Origin: Bicyclus anynana
Lineage: Eukaryota > Arthropoda > Insecta > Lepidoptera > Nymphalidae
Direction: 5' to 3'
NCBI RefSeq assembly: GCF_947172395.1
Contig: NC_069083.1
Location: forward strand, 466,501 to 530,500
DNA: 64,000 nt
Part shown: piece after piece, positions 1-12,185 of the stretch
Position numbering within the stretch: position 1 is the stretch's first letter
Layout: each line of letters begins with the position of its first letter
The notes under the pieces: model-generated
What the model was told of the DNA's origin: nothing
The model's input: the letters and a program-made list of their open reading frames with translations, nothing else
Database searches by the model: none
Made by a program: the position numbers and the translations under genes

Positions 1-566
1 GACGGATGGACAGACGGACATGACGAAACTATAAGAGCTCCTTGTGGACTACGGAACCCTAAAAAGTGTAAGTTAATACACGTTGTAAACCTTTGAATTT
101 TGAGTGGTCGCATAGATGCACTAGAATTACTTGAATATGTAGCCAACGAAAGCATGTTATGTTTGCATTGAGTACCTATTCACAATTACATAATTATTAT
201 GTATAACTTCAATTTTTTGTAAGGAAAGTCAACTAATTGTTGGCAGTATTGAAAACTAATAAAAAAACCTAATCTATGCTAAATTATCATCTCTAACTAT
301 TCTACAGAGTCTAGTGTACAAAAAACAAGCGCTAAATATTAGAATCCATAGTCAATAACCGAACGACCAACGACTTTTGTTCACAAAATTACTGCAACAA
401 GCTGAGTTTTAGTTAGTAGCTTTATTATCTGGTTTACTATGTACTCTATGATCTGTTAGAATGTTTTTAGATCTCGACGACATTTTGAATTTTAGCTCTT
501 TCTATCTATAGTATCATGTAAGACAAAGAGAGATAGAGATGAATTAAAAACACACATCGTACAGCA
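1..566. other. Intergenic, nothing recognised
   Basis: AT-rich sequence with no credible ORF. Positions about 498-542 carry a short degenerate copy of the centre of the fold-back MITE family found just to the right. Confidence 0.5.
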
Positions 567-722
567 CGGCTTTTCTCTAACGATGTTTTGTACAAATCGC
601 AAGTGCGAGTTTCGAATACCGCTATCTTTCTCCTTCTTAAGTATCCTGTTAAACAGAGAGAGATAAAGGTGAATTCGAAACTCGCATTTGCGAGTTATAC
701 AAATATCGTTACAGAAAAGCCG
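567..722. mobile_element. Fold-back MITE (family E), copy 1
   Basis: The two ends are inverted copies. The left end runs through TCTAACGATGTTTTGTACAA and a CGCAAGTGCGAG motif. The right end carries the complement and finishes CGTTACAGAAAAGCCG. The centre holds an AGAGAGAGATA segment. The same structure recurs at 8291, 14113 and 28027, so it is a dispersed non-autonomous fold-back element. Superfamily not determined. Confidence 0.7.
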
Positions 723-2744
723 AGCAGTTGTAAATACATAGATACAGAATAGCGCTACTGGGTGTAGTTTATAAAGTCACGCCAACTGATCATCGATTGA
801 TAGGAGAATCCATTTTGTATATGACCGCAGTGATCCCTCCGTACTGTATCGTATAATCAAACAAATCTCCGAGGCTGCGGTTCGCGCCGCGGCTGGTTGC
901 CTCAACAAAGGCTTCGGAGCCCTTCCTCATCCCTCGCTACACCGAACTGAGAGATTTACGGCAAGCTAGAGCGGATCATAAATATAACAGTGACAGTGCG
1001 AGTACAAATGTTACAGTAAACGTATAAATTAAAAAAAATATAAACAAACTTAAACATCTTGATTATTTATGACGTATGATTTCTGTCTATAAAATGTATT
1101 TAAAGGTCTTAAATCTTTGTTTATATAAATCTTTGGACTTTCAATTAATTAGCGGTAGTAACTATTCGAAATAACCCTAAAACTGCGACCAATTTATATT
1201 ATCAATATTACATGTCCATGTTTATGCCCCTCACATAAAATATTCGATTTATTATATATTTTAATCCTGCATTAGCATCGTAATAATGTTCTGAGAAGGT
1301 AAATATACTTGGTTAAAAGTAGTTTTGAACTCGTCAATCCGCATTAAAGCAGCGAGGTCACTTTTAGCTCCAAATTCCCTCTTCTTTAAGAAGAGACCCC
1401 TAAACTCGTAGATGGTCATTAAAGAGGGGTTGAAAATGATGAAGTAAACAAGATTGAAGAATTCATAAATGTTTAGTATGTATTAACATTTTGTCGCTTT
1501 GTCCTGTCTGTTTCTAATATAACGTTCAAATATCTTCGCTCTAAGGATATACACAGACTTATTCAATCTTCATTTAGCGGATCCTTTGAAACTAGCTCAG
1601 ATACTGATATCAAAGAAAGTCTAATATTTGAGATATCGACTAGCAACTATAATACACCCTTACCTTACCTTTACAATTTGCTTTACAATGGTTACATTCA
1701 ATGTAGGGAACAAAATATTGTTTATTTTCCTTTTTCGTTTTCCGCTACGAAGTACCCATTTATTTGAAATGAAGCAAAACACTTATTTTGCGCCACTAAG
1801 ATAAAAATGAGTTGGTAAATAATAACAAGTGCCTCAATGGTGCAGTGGTTAGCCTACGTGGCCTCGGGTCACGAGCTCCTGAGTAGGACTATAAAATACT
1901 TACTGAGTTTTTCTTTTCAGGTTTCCGAACGTTCGTAGTACTCACTTGCGCACATTTAATATCTCTCTGTTTTCTCCGGTTGTACCAAACCAATCCAGTT
2001 GAAATTTAGTACTCATATCAATTCTTGTAACCCAAACGCAGAGATGTACGTGAATAGGTGAGAATATGGGGGCACTTATGGGGGGACACATGACAAGTGA
2101 GCTAATGGAAACAAAATATATTCAGACAATAACGTTGTACAGATGTTTTTTTTGACAATAACATCTGTCTCAAAGCACTTTAATTGCATAGCTTCAGTAC
2201 TTCTAGGTAACTTACTTAAATGTTTGAAAGATTTAAATCTTTTAAAAAAAATTAAATCTTTATGGAATTTAACATCGTCAACATTTAACAATCGTTTTTT
2301 TTAAATGTTTTGCTGCTTCATTTTGTTGCACTATAGGCGCCTGTGAAAAATATATAATATTTAAGTTGTTTTTAGCAAAGAATTAACTAAAAAAACGGTT
2401 AAGTGTGTGTCGGGCCACGCGCTGTGTAGGGTATCGTAGATTAAGTTAACGCTTTAATTCCTTATGTAATGCCCAAAAATACCGATAACGATACCCCACA
2501 CCATGGGATATCCATGGCGTATCCATATACCATGGGATAAATAAAATATCTTAACTTTGCATGTAGGAAAGGAAAGTACCACTTAAAAATTCCAATTTTA
2601 TTTAATACTTATAAATTTGGGTGCTTTTTGCATAAACATTAATTTATTTTTCAACTAGTAAATGTATAAGCTTTCATATTATTTATTCCATATGAAAGGA
2701 TAAATAAATAAGTAGTAAATATTAACCCGAGTTAATAAATCTGT
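723..2744. other. Intergenic; SINE remnants
   Basis: No coding sequence seen. Around 1831-1870 a tRNA-like A box (TGGTGCAGTGGTTAGCC) suggests a tRNA-derived SINE head. At 1335-1412 there is a degraded SINE tail (CCGCATTAAAGCAGCG) of a type seen again at 4585, 9220 and 31015. Positions 865-960 are GC-richer and could be a short exon, but I cannot assign it. Confidence 0.45.
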
Positions 2745-3011
2745 TTAGGCGATCAGTTTAGGTTCATCGCATCGCTGAGAAGGCTCGGGTAAAACAAACA
2801 GTTTACGTTTGGGTTTTATTCCCTTTCTTTCGGCGACTGTTGGGCGGCTGTTGGGCGGCTGTTGGACGGCCGATAACCGACTTAGGGCGGCGTGTTTACG
2901 CTCATCATTGGCTTTGCGCACCGCGGGCAGGATCGGTTTAGTGTCATCTGAACCGCGTTTAATAACAATAACGTTTGAAATATTATTGTGTTCGAGTATT
3001 TTGGGGTTCAT
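2745..3011 (-). CDS. Small unrecognised ORF, 88 residues
   Basis: An open frame starts at an ATG and ends in TAA. The predicted protein is hydrophilic and rich in Lys, Arg and Pro, with no signal peptide or membrane segment. It reads more like real protein than its plus-strand shadow, which is cysteine- and leucine-rich. Part of it is GC-rich, including a triple GTTGGGCGGCT-type repeat at 2839-2868, and it sits directly beside a SINE. It could be a small gene, a retrocopy or part of a mobile element. I do not recognise a family and make no functional claim. Confidence 0.25.
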   Translation of the reverse strand: MNPKILEHNNISNVIVIKRGSDDTKPILPAVRKANDERKHAALSRLSAVQQPPNSRPTVAERKGIKPKRKLFVLPEPSQRCDEPKLIA

Positions 3012-3076
3012 TTCAACGCTTTTTAAGCAACTGTTGGTCTTTTTATGTATTACAAGCTCGCCGCGAAATCCTTAAT

Positions 3077-3366
3077 CTTTTTTATTTATTCTTTACAACA
3101 TCTCACCTGATGTAAGATGTAAGCGGGCTAATTTGTTAGGAGGAGGATGAAAATTCACATACCTTTCTGTCTCTACACGACATCATACCGGAACGCTAAA
3201 TCACTTGGCGGTACGTCTTTACCGGTAGAGTGGTAACTAGCCACAACCGAAACCTCCCAGCTAGACCTGAACCAGTTAAGATAACCTCATCAGCCCAGCC
3301 GGGGATCGAATCCAGGACCTCCGTCTAGTAAATCCACCGCGCGTACACTGTTCCACGGAGGCCGTT
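3077..3366 (-). mobile_element. tRNA-derived SINE (family A), copy 1
   Basis: Reading the minus strand, a tRNA-like head opens the element, with an A box like GTGGAACAGTG and a B box GGATTCGATCCCC. A conserved body follows (GCGTTCCGGTATGATGTCGTG) and the tail is (AATAAA)-rich. Better copies at 7283, 15912 and 58993 show the consensus head GCCTCCGTGGCGCAGTGGTA. RNA polymerase III transcription is expected for this class. Confidence 0.85.
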
Positions 3367-4329
3367 CAAACTTCAATACAATGTTCCGTCTTTTCCCAGC
3401 AATTATCGTCATAGTTCAATAAATTTACACAAAACCTTCACAAATGGTTTATTTAGGCCTTCCTCATGAATCGCTCTCTCAATCACACATGGTGATAACC
3501 ATATGAATATCTGTTTTATGGTTTTTGAATTTACCGCGTACAGTATACATAATGTAACTATATACCAATTACCAGTTAATATGATCTGTTTGTTGGAATC
3601 GCGGTCTATTTAATATGTTTTTTTAGTATTTTTAATCGCAATAATAGTGCAAACGAGTATTCTGTTCATATTATGGCAAGTAACCACCACCGTCCATCCC
3701 ATTGCAACTTCAGAGATACTGTAAATTTCTACGGATTAGCATACTACTGCCTGCTTACAAAATAGTGAAGAGTACACAAAAATTATATACAGATAGAAAA
3801 CCTTATAGTAAAGTTACGTAGCTGCAGAAGATTCCCAACTCAAATATCATCATTACATCAAGCAGGAAAGTCAAGCAACATCAAAATATACAACAATTTT
3901 CCTATTTTCCGCGAACACCTATAAAATCTCAATACCAAACATTACAAAGTACCGATATTATTGCCACATTACAAAAGCATTTGGAAATGAGCTTTTTAAA
4001 TACAGAAAGTTGGAATTCCTTGTACCAAAATTTATAAAGTACGAAATCCTCACTGAAACCCAAGTTTTAAAACTGAATTAATGTTTCACTAGAGATTTGT
4101 AATACAAAAGTTAATTCAGTATCGAAAATCAATACGTATTGGGGATGTTGTAGGCTTTCACGCTTCGAGAGTTCTAGTATTAGGTTTTGAAGATTATTGT
4201 AAGCTATCTTACACTTGAGTGTCAATTTTTATTTTAGTTCTAGGTGTTTGAATTAAAATATTCTGCTACATTTCATTTTAAACATGCATTTTCGCCTTCT
4301 GTTGCTAGTATAGACTTTATTAACAAAAC
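3367..4329. other. Intergenic, nothing recognised
   Basis: AT-rich, with stops in all frames. No repeat identified. Confidence 0.5.
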
Positions 4330-4334
4330 AAATT

Positions 4335-4420
4335 AACAATTAAACCAACGGGCGGGGATCGAACCCCTGATCTCACGGGTCGGTAAGGCCGGCTTCATAA
4401 CCGTTAAGCTTTTAAACATC
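4335..4420 (-). repeat. tRNA-like SINE head or tRNA pseudogene
   Basis: The minus strand carries a B-box motif GGGGTTCGATCCCC preceded by an A-box-like AGCTTAACGGTTATGAAGCC. The flanks do not close a complete cloverleaf acceptor stem, so a functional tRNA is unlikely. Confidence 0.45.
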
Positions 4421-5065
4421 TCAAAAGTTCCACTGTAAGTTAAATAATTACAATACAAAAAAATAAAGGTACTAAGATATTTTAAATAACTTATATTTTC
4501 AAAGTAAAAGTAAAGATTATAGGTAGTGTATCAACAATATCATTATCATTAAAATCTAAAAGTGACTGTTACAAAATCTTGCTAAGCCCACCCACCCACA
4601 ATAAAGTAGTATGGTGGGTCTAAGCTCCTAACTTAATATAAGAAGAGAGGCCATGGCTATTATGAATGTAAATTCACGTTTCAATTCGTAAATTATCCAA
4701 AGATAATGAAGTATGGCATGTAGAAATTATAACACAAAAGTTTTAATAGATTTGAAAATTAATGAAAACATTGGGATGTTCAATAAAGTTACATCCGAAA
4801 ACAATTGTGACTAAATTGTTTTTTATTTATTTACGAAATCTTTTAAAATTTATAATTCATAAAACAATTAATGAACATAACAATTAATTAACATAATAAT
4901 TAATTAAACAGCGCAAGTAAATAAGATTCACGAAATTACATTGAACCTGAAAATTTCATGAACAATTCAGGTCCAAAGTAGGCCGAGGAACCTAAAAAAA
5001 TAATTTCCCTATCCCAGTCACGATCTACACAAAAAAGGGAAAAAATGGAAAATAACAAGAAGCCC
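4421..5065. other. Intergenic; SINE tail remnant
   Basis: Positions 4585-4660 carry a degraded CACCCACCCACAATAAAG...GGTGGGTC SINE tail. The rest is AT-rich, with TTAATTAA-type repeats at 4870-4915. Confidence 0.45.
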
Positions 5066-5335
5066 CTACCTTAACCGCCTCGACAGTGGAGCTGGCAGCT
5101 ACAACTCAACACATTAGCACGTAAATATATCAATTGTTAGACCGCACTCACTGGACAATATCACGTAACACAAGACACAGAATCACAGCACAGTACGCGC
5201 GAGCGCGGGGGACGTGCGTCTTCTCTGAACGGCGGTTTGGTACTGCCGGAGTCGGCGCCCTAGCTCGCCCCGCACCCCGCGCAGCCCTCCACCCCGGTAG
5301 AGCTTTCAACTGAAATCGCCCCTGATTTTTTTCAG
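5066..5335 (-). promoter_or_regulatory. Candidate CpG-rich promoter and 5' UTR exon of a leftward gene
   Basis: This block is sharply GC- and CpG-rich (5195-5300) in an AT-rich setting. On the minus strand, CpG-rich sequence is followed by an Inr-like CCAGTGAGTGCGG at about 5150 and then by a GGTTAAG|GTAGGG splice-donor-like site at 5070-5075. The pattern fits a non-coding first exon whose coding exons lie beyond the left edge. No protein is encoded. Transcript data would be needed to prove it; a CpG-rich accident is the alternative. Confidence 0.35.
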
Positions 5336-5862
5336 CACTGTAAAACTCTTACTTAAGGTTCTGACAAGTAAGTAACGGTCACTAATAAGTTAATACTTTC
5401 TTTTACAAGTTGCGTAGGTTGTGTTCGCTTTTTATATCGTTTACTTAGGAGGAATATTTTATTAATATTACAAGGGCTGTTTGTCTAAAGAAAGTTTACT
5501 TTGAGCTATTTTTGAATAAACCGATGTATGAAAAAGTTTAGTTTCGTATTCCACGTTTTAACAGTATACTTGTGATTCCACAGAGTGGTCTGTTTGCATC
5601 CTTCCAACCAGCTTTTGATCAGCGTGGTGGCTTCAAGCTCTAAATTCTAGTCTCTTTTAAGAGGGATAAAGCTTGACACTTCACTGTCACTGACAAATAG
5701 AGAAAAAAATGAGAAATATACAATTTCTAATACGGTGAACTAGGCGAGTAAGATGTTTATTGTGTATATTTTATTATTATTCTTTACAAAGAAAATATGA
5801 AAGAGCTTTTTTGAATAAAGAAAGTTTTCTTTAAGTATTTATAGTAATTAAGTACTTAACGA
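5336..5862. other. Intergenic, nothing recognised
   Basis: AT-rich, no ORF or repeat family recognised. Confidence 0.5.
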
Positions 5863-6068
5863 ACTAACGGAGGCCCGCGGCTTCGTCCGCGCGAAATTTT
5901 ACTTTTCACAAATCCCTCGGGAACGATGGATTTCCGGGATGAAAGCCTATGTGCTAATCCAGAGTAAAATCTATTTCTATTCCAAATTTCATCCAAATCT
6001 AATCAGTAGTTGCGGCTTTAAAGAGTAAGAAACATCCAAACAAACTTTCGCGTTTAAAATATTAATAG
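5863..6068 (+). repeat. Dispersed repeat (family L), copy 1
   Basis: It begins AACTAACGGAGGCCCGCGGC with TTCGTCCGCGCG following. The body includes CCTATGTGCTAATCCAGAG and it ends near TTCGCGTTTAAAATATTAAT. Other copies lie at 18643, 39157, 39330 (reversed) and 23591-24417. This is an abundant lepidopteran repeat of uncertain class (LINE tail or MITE). Confidence 0.7.
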
Positions 6069-6670
6069 GTGTGTAGTAATTAAGTGTTTATAGTAGATAA
6101 GTAAAATAATATTGTTATTGTTGTTATATAGAAAAAAAATGTGTAAAACCCTAATAAACTATTTAAGCCCATAATTCATAATTCATTTACCTGAAAACTA
6201 TTTCAAGTAGTTATTGGTCTATGTTTACAGAGCCATATAAAAAATGCATTAAATATTATAAAACATATTACTCTAAATTCGCTGTTAAATTTTTCTACTG
6301 ATTTTTAGTTTTAAGTGAATAATTTCAGAATAAATTCTGAAATATTGACTTGACTGACAAACATGTCAGTCATTGATATGTTCAATGGAAACTATCGAAG
6401 ATACAGAAATTTGAACATAGGTGTCTTTTGGGACATAGATACTCACTGCGCAAGCATTTTTGGAAATTTAAACTTTTCGATGGGAAGGAACTCTGTACAA
6501 TTTTTGTTATTCAATATAAGACGGACTTTTTCATCACAAAACTTGCCTTCGCAAAGCTCATGTTGCTGAACTTTTCATTAATAGAACAATTATCAAAAAT
6601 ATCGAATAATTATAATCTAATATCAATGTTAGTTACTAATATTACACAGAGGAAAGATTTCATTGTTTGC
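6069..6670. other. Intergenic, nothing recognised
   Basis: Short overlapping frames of low-complexity residues at 6363-6679 show no family resemblance, and I do not regard them as genes. Confidence 0.45.
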
Positions 6671-6818
6671 ATTGAATAGGCTCTGAAACTACTACATCGA
6701 TTAGAATAATTCTTTCATTGTTTTGAAGCTACACTATCCCCGGGTGCTATATTTATCTACGTTTTCCTATGGGAACGAAGGAAACCACGCGGGTGAAACC
6801 GCGAGGCGTCTGCTAGTT
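6671..6818 (-). repeat. Dispersed repeat (family M), copy 1
   Basis: The minus strand starts ACTAGCAGACGCCTCGCGG and continues with TTTCACCCGCGTGG. The body includes a GATAAATATAGCACCCGGGG stretch. The same family is at 15045, 33037, 34408, 36205, 35625 and 43385. It probably shares its ends with family L. Confidence 0.7.
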
Positions 6819-7282
6819 TTTATAAAACAGAAACTATCCGGAATGCCTCGTAGATTTCACATGTATGCAAAACATTTTCGAGTAAATATCCTCAAAATAC
6901 ATTTGATCCTGTAACTTAATACGTTTTTCACATGCTATTAAGGATATGAATCGTTAATCATAATCGTGTGCTCGGTACTCCGTACATTTGATAGCTATCT
7001 TCGTCTTATGTTTCAAATTATCCCTTTAGATTAATTATAGACATGTGTATCTAATAGGACTCAGAAATTGAAATCTTGACTCGACACGTCGGCTTAGTGT
7101 TCAATTAGTCACACTTAACTATTTGACATTGTTACATTTGGATACTGTTTAATTTACGTCTAAGTTATTATTTTTAACCGACTTCCAAAAAGGGGGAGGG
7201 TCTATGTTCAGCTGTATATATGATTTCTTTTTAATTGCAATGCCAGGCCTCCCTTTTAACAGGAGAAGATATATCTATATAT
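6819..7282. other. Intergenic; CCGACTTCC repeat end
   Basis: At 7178-7225 lies TTAACCGACTTCCAAAAAGG, a repeat terminus that recurs at 27909, 46925 (reversed) and 54848. Otherwise nothing recognised. Confidence 0.45.
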
Positions 7283-7609
7283 CTTTGTTTTATTCTTTAC
7301 AAGTTAGCCCTTGACTAAAATATCACCTGATGGTGAGTGATGATACAGTCTAAGATGGAAGCGGGCTAACTTGTTAGGAGGAGGATGAAAATCCACACCC
7401 GTTATCGGTTTCTACACAACATCGTACCGGAACGCTAAATTGCTTGGCGGTAGGACTTTGTCGCTAGGGTAGTAACTAGCCACGGCTGAATCCTTCTAGC
7501 CAGGCCAGGACCAATTAAGAAAATCTCAAGTGGCCCAGCTGGGGATCGAACCCTGGACCTCCGTTTTTTTAAATCCATCGCGCATACAAATGCGCCACGG
7601 AGGTCGTCA
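7283..7609 (-). mobile_element. tRNA-derived SINE (family A), copy 2
   Basis: Nearly complete on the minus strand. The tRNA-like head (ACCTCCGTGGCGCATTTGTA) has its B box GGGTTCGATCCCC. The body and tail lead into AATAAAACAAAG at the left end. The tail keeps the GCTAACTTGTAAAGAATAAA signature. Confidence 0.88.
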
Positions 7610-8290
7610 AAATTTGGAGCGACCCATCACATTGTTCCAGTGCGGATTGGCGGCTTTTGGCAGTGTTGGTTTTTTCATCAACTACTTTTCAACAACAACC
7701 AGCTAATAATAATGGCCGGACGTGTCCTTGTAACCCCGGACACTTCATCATTAGCAACCCATTTTTCGGGTCTCTGTTGATGATGTTGGTGCCGAAAATG
7801 AAGATAGCTTCGACAATAAGTATCTGGCGATTAGGGAGACGATTTTTCTGCTTTCGTACTGAAAAATCTTTACAAATCCCGAAGGTGTGGTCACCACAGA
7901 CTGTCGCTCCATCAGCAGATGACGTGTGACGGAGCCGGTTCATTTTTCGCTCAGCTTTCGCTTGAGCGCTCAATCACCATCTGTCATCGCGCGCTTCACT
8001 TACTAAATTGTACTTCAATCGGTGAATATCAATTTTACTGGTACAACTTGCTCACAAGTTCAAATTCAAAATTATTTATTGGGAATAATCAAGTCTATGC
8101 AATAGAAGGATTTTTTGAAAATATAAATATACTCGAGCCGCTAATTTCCACATTACTGCATGCAATTAAAAATGTAGTTATTAAGACATCATTAGATAAT
8201 AGCGCCTTCCACCGTAAACTGCATCATTGTTTACCAACAGGCATGATTGCAGTCAAGCACGTTATATAACACAAAAAATCCATGCAGTTG
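7610..8290. other. Unassigned; possible repeat with short ORFs
   Basis: Overlapping open frames on both strands (7657-8269) look mutually shadowed and are not convincing proteins. Positions 8205-8272 contain a SINE-tail-like GTAAACTGCATCATTGTTTA with GGCATGATTGCAGTCAAG, similar to 26808-26870. Confidence 0.4.
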
Positions 8291-8432
8291 CGCTATTCTG
8301 TAATGATGTTTTAATAACTCGATATTGTCAGTTTCAAATTCATCTCTATCTATAGTATTATGATAGACCGAGAGAGATATAGACAGTTAGAGATCCGAGG
8401 CTTACACTGCTATAAAAAAATCGTTACAGAAT
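8291..8432. mobile_element. Fold-back MITE (family E), copy 2
   Basis: Left end GCTATTCTGTAATGATGTTT, right end ATCGTTACAGAAT, with CTATAGTATTATGATAGACC in the centre. It is more diverged than the copies at 567 and 14113. Confidence 0.6.
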
Positions 8433-9340
8433 CAAGGATTTACTATAAACTCTTTGTACAAAATAGCGTTGTAGCTGTTTACACATTATCGAGGTGTCTA
8501 CGCAGCGTAGATCTGCTACGAGCGCCTACGCTGGGTCTACGCAAAACATTAGCCTTTTAGTTTGTAGTAAGAGTCTACTTACGTTATTTAAGCACCATGA
8601 ATATTATTAACATGAATTATTAGTTGTTTAGCTGCAACATTTTACTGCAAAACAATAATTTACTTTAACTACAAAAAATATAAGGCCCAGAGGTAGGTCC
8701 CATATTAGGTCAAAGAAAACTAATGGAATTTTCTTAAATAAGTTTCAATAGCAGCTTAGAATGGATATGCAGGGTGCTTCTACAAACCACGTTAATCCTT
8801 CGGTCCTTGGCTTGTCTGTTGATGTACGAGTATAGTTCCGTTCGCGTTGATGTACGGGATATGGGTAAATAGAGACTAATTCTGTGTTTGAACACTAAAA
8901 TATATCAACTTCTCGACAGACGAAATCTATGTAGTGACGTGGATATTCAGAAAGGAGAGTCAGATATAGTCTTATTACTCTCTCGCTGATCTAGTGGTTG
9001 GCCAGGGCGGCTACGAAGAATGAGGTCCTGGGTTTGAACTTGATTAGAAATCTTGGATAGGACTATAAAATTGTCTATAGTTTACTAAATAATAATTGAC
9101 TGTTTTTTTAGCAGCTTATAGTGAGTGGTGTTACACATCGCATGTTGGACCTAGTATTTTGGTAATGAACAACAGCGTCGTATAGTGATCGTTATAAAGT
9201 CAAACTTCATCGCCATAAGCCCGCCAACCCGCATTAACGCTGAGTGGTGATGCGTGTTCTCAGACGAATAACAAACGATTTCAAGCTTATTGCTTGGCAT
9301 CCGGGTGACGTTATTGCTTGAAATAACAAACCGCAAAAAA
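8433..9340 (+). other. Intergenic with a SINE (family D)
   Basis: Around 8985-9110 a tRNA-like head with A box (TAGTGGTTGGCC) and B box (GGTCCTGGGTTTGAAC) is followed by GGATAGGACTATAAAAT. A CCAACCCGCATTAACGC tail lies at 9226-9250. This is a tRNA-derived SINE distinct from families A to C. Nothing else recognised. Confidence 0.45.
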
Positions 9341-12185
9341 ACTGACTAAGTACGTTTCACTCTATGATGTTAGACTTCACACGAATTCATCTGTTTATTT
9401 TTGCGGAGAATAGTAAAATTAATTAACTACTCCTAATGATCTTTCACAAAGTAACGCCTCTATTCTAGAGGACGATTCGCTCAAAAGCACTCAAAAACAA
9501 AAATACTTAGCTGTAATTCTGTAGTGGCTATAAATTTATTTCGGTAATGATCGTAAACGGGAATATATTCGCAGTAGCTCCGCGAGCCCTTGCCGCTTGT
9601 CGCCAAATTGCTAATAAATAGCCGAATAAATTTTATAGACGAGTAACTCGGATCAACATAGCAAAATGGCCACTCGACTGTGTCAGTTTTAGTGTCGTAA
9701 AACATTATATTATTATAATAATGCGGCTCTCGTAAAACACAGTCATTTGTACTTTTATATTAGATCGTACGGAGTTTATTTATGTCTTGCCAGAGTAATT
9801 GCGGTGCGCGCTTACAATCAAATGAACAATACAATTACAATAAAAACTCGGTATAACTACAAATCGGAAAAGAGTTTGACTTTGCATGTGCCCTTTTATT
9901 ATTTATTTATTATGTTTACTTACAATCACTCTTACTGACTAAAATAATAAAATTATAAGTGATAGGTCTGTACTTCTCGTTTCTGTTATGGTAAGAAAGC
10001 TGTTTATTTACTTATTTTTTAGTTAAAACGCTCTATCGTTTTGTTACGTTTTGTCGTACTGTGTCACAATTTCTTGAACAAACAATTTATCCAACCTTCC
10101 ATTTATTTGATTCGAAACATAGCGAAACAATTTCTGCAAGTTTAGTTATGCAGTCGCAACATCTATGTATTTATATAATTTGCTCGTTGAGGGATGAAAT
10201 CCAATAAAGGTGCAGCTTCCGGGAGGCAGTAGCCGGCAGAAACTAAATAAATGTAGCCTGCAGCTGTTGACATACTACAGCCAAAGATACACAGCAACTG
10301 AATAATACCTACTATTTCGTAGAAAATGGAAAATATATTTAAATTCCATACAACTTTTTAGAATGTAAGTTATCGTAAATATTTTTATAATAAAATTGAA
10401 AACTATCGGATTGCATTAAAGAAATAAATATTGTTGTCAGGGATTTATGCAACGGATTTGACAAATTAAAAGGATAAGATACCGGCTCACTACTGCTCAC
10501 GAGTTTCCTCTCAGAGAAAAAGGCCAAGTGCAAATCGCTGGACCTCACACACCTTGAAAATTTTATGGAGGATTGTTAACGATATTTTCCTTCATTGTCA
10601 TTATATTCTCAATACAAACATAGGAGTATCTTTGCTAAATAAGACTTCTAGAATGAAATTTAAAATTAAAACCCATTCGTTTTCTTCTTTCGGCGTCGTA
10701 TATCAACGTCCACGGCTACGAAAGTCGAAAGAGGCTTCGCTGGAAGTCTTGCCGTGAAATAATATTAGTCTGCCTCCCACTTCCTTTATATACGACCGAA
10801 AGAAACTCGATGCACTGGAATTTGTGTCTGTTTTTCTTTTAAAAGCCTTTGCACATTACGACAGGCCAGCGGAAAAACTCTTGGAGACGTTGAAATACAG
10901 CTTGTGAAACTAGGACTGGGGTTCAAATATGTGATATGCGTGGTAAAAATAAAATATAACATGATCAATTATTATTATTCATCATTGGTTTTTAAGGCGA
11001 CTTAATCCGAATGGGATTCATTCTTTTTGGACTACCAACTCGTCGTCGTCGTCGTCGCCGTCACTACCACCACCTACTACGAGTAAGGGATTAACAAATA
11101 ATTTGTCAATTCATTATTCTTGTTTAAGAAATAAATTGTACAGAGAGATGAGAAAAATCAAAAATTATAATTTGAGTTATATTAGAGTATTCTTTTATAG
11201 CGATGTTTATTTTCTAAGAATTTAAAATGTCACTCAGTGTATATACTATTTAATTACCATTTTATTTTGTTATGTTTATGAAAGATAATTGCTTTTATTT
11301 ACATAAGGTTTAAATGCAAATGCTTTCCTTTATAAGCCAGAGAGTAGAGAGCAAAGCTGTTACAAACTAAAGTAAGTGTAATTTATGTATAAGTTAGCAT
11401 ACGAGTAGGTGCCACATTAAAGTTTCACTAAGTGCATAGCAGCGCTGTTCTTAACATAAATAAAAAAAATCGGTCCACTAGGAATATAAGTCATAAAACG
11501 TAATAATGATCGTGGACAGAACTTCTCAATTTTAATTCATTTGTTTTAAATTAAATTTAGTTCTTTTATTAATTTTATTTTAATTAGTTATACATGTAGT
11601 ATTACGTTTTGTTTACTTACAACTACATGGTTTGATTACAATCAAAAGTAACCATGACCATTAAAATTAATGTATAACATGTTTTAGGACTAAGTCACAC
11701 TACACTAAGTTTACTACAATTAAAGTAACTCATTAAGTCTTATACTAACTTATCAGTTTCTTATCACGCATTAATGATCTAATAATACCAGTTAATATTC
11801 ATCTAAATATATATATTAATACCTATTACCCACTGGTATAAGCGCATTGACGTCAATGAACTAAGTGCATCGATCTGACTATCAAAATATTGTCTTGAAT
11901 CAGATGTCTACCCGGTGGATGCAGTCTAATTCCCGTTTTACGACATATAAAAATGTCTGGATGATCGTATAAAACCGATATTTTATTCCGTTTTTACTGT
12001 CCATCTAGATGAGGCGATTTGGTGCTTGATTGTGTTTTATATGTGGTAAGACAATTGATAGTTGTTTGTGGTCACACCTATAATTGAAAGTCTTAACGGG
12101 AAATAAACAACTTGGCAAAAACATTCTTAGATTGTATCCCATTGCATTTTTATATTATTATTAATACTGGTAGTTGAAGAATAAC
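9341..12185. other. Long intergenic stretch, no gene seen
   Basis: All ORFs are short and AT-rich. The only simple repeat is a CGTCGTCGTCGTCGTCG tract at about 11040-11060. No SINE or LINE core recognised. Confidence 0.5.

Noticed and set aside
4335..4420. tRNA gene
   Set aside because: A and B boxes are recognisable, but the acceptor and other stems do not close, so it is a tRNA-derived remnant.
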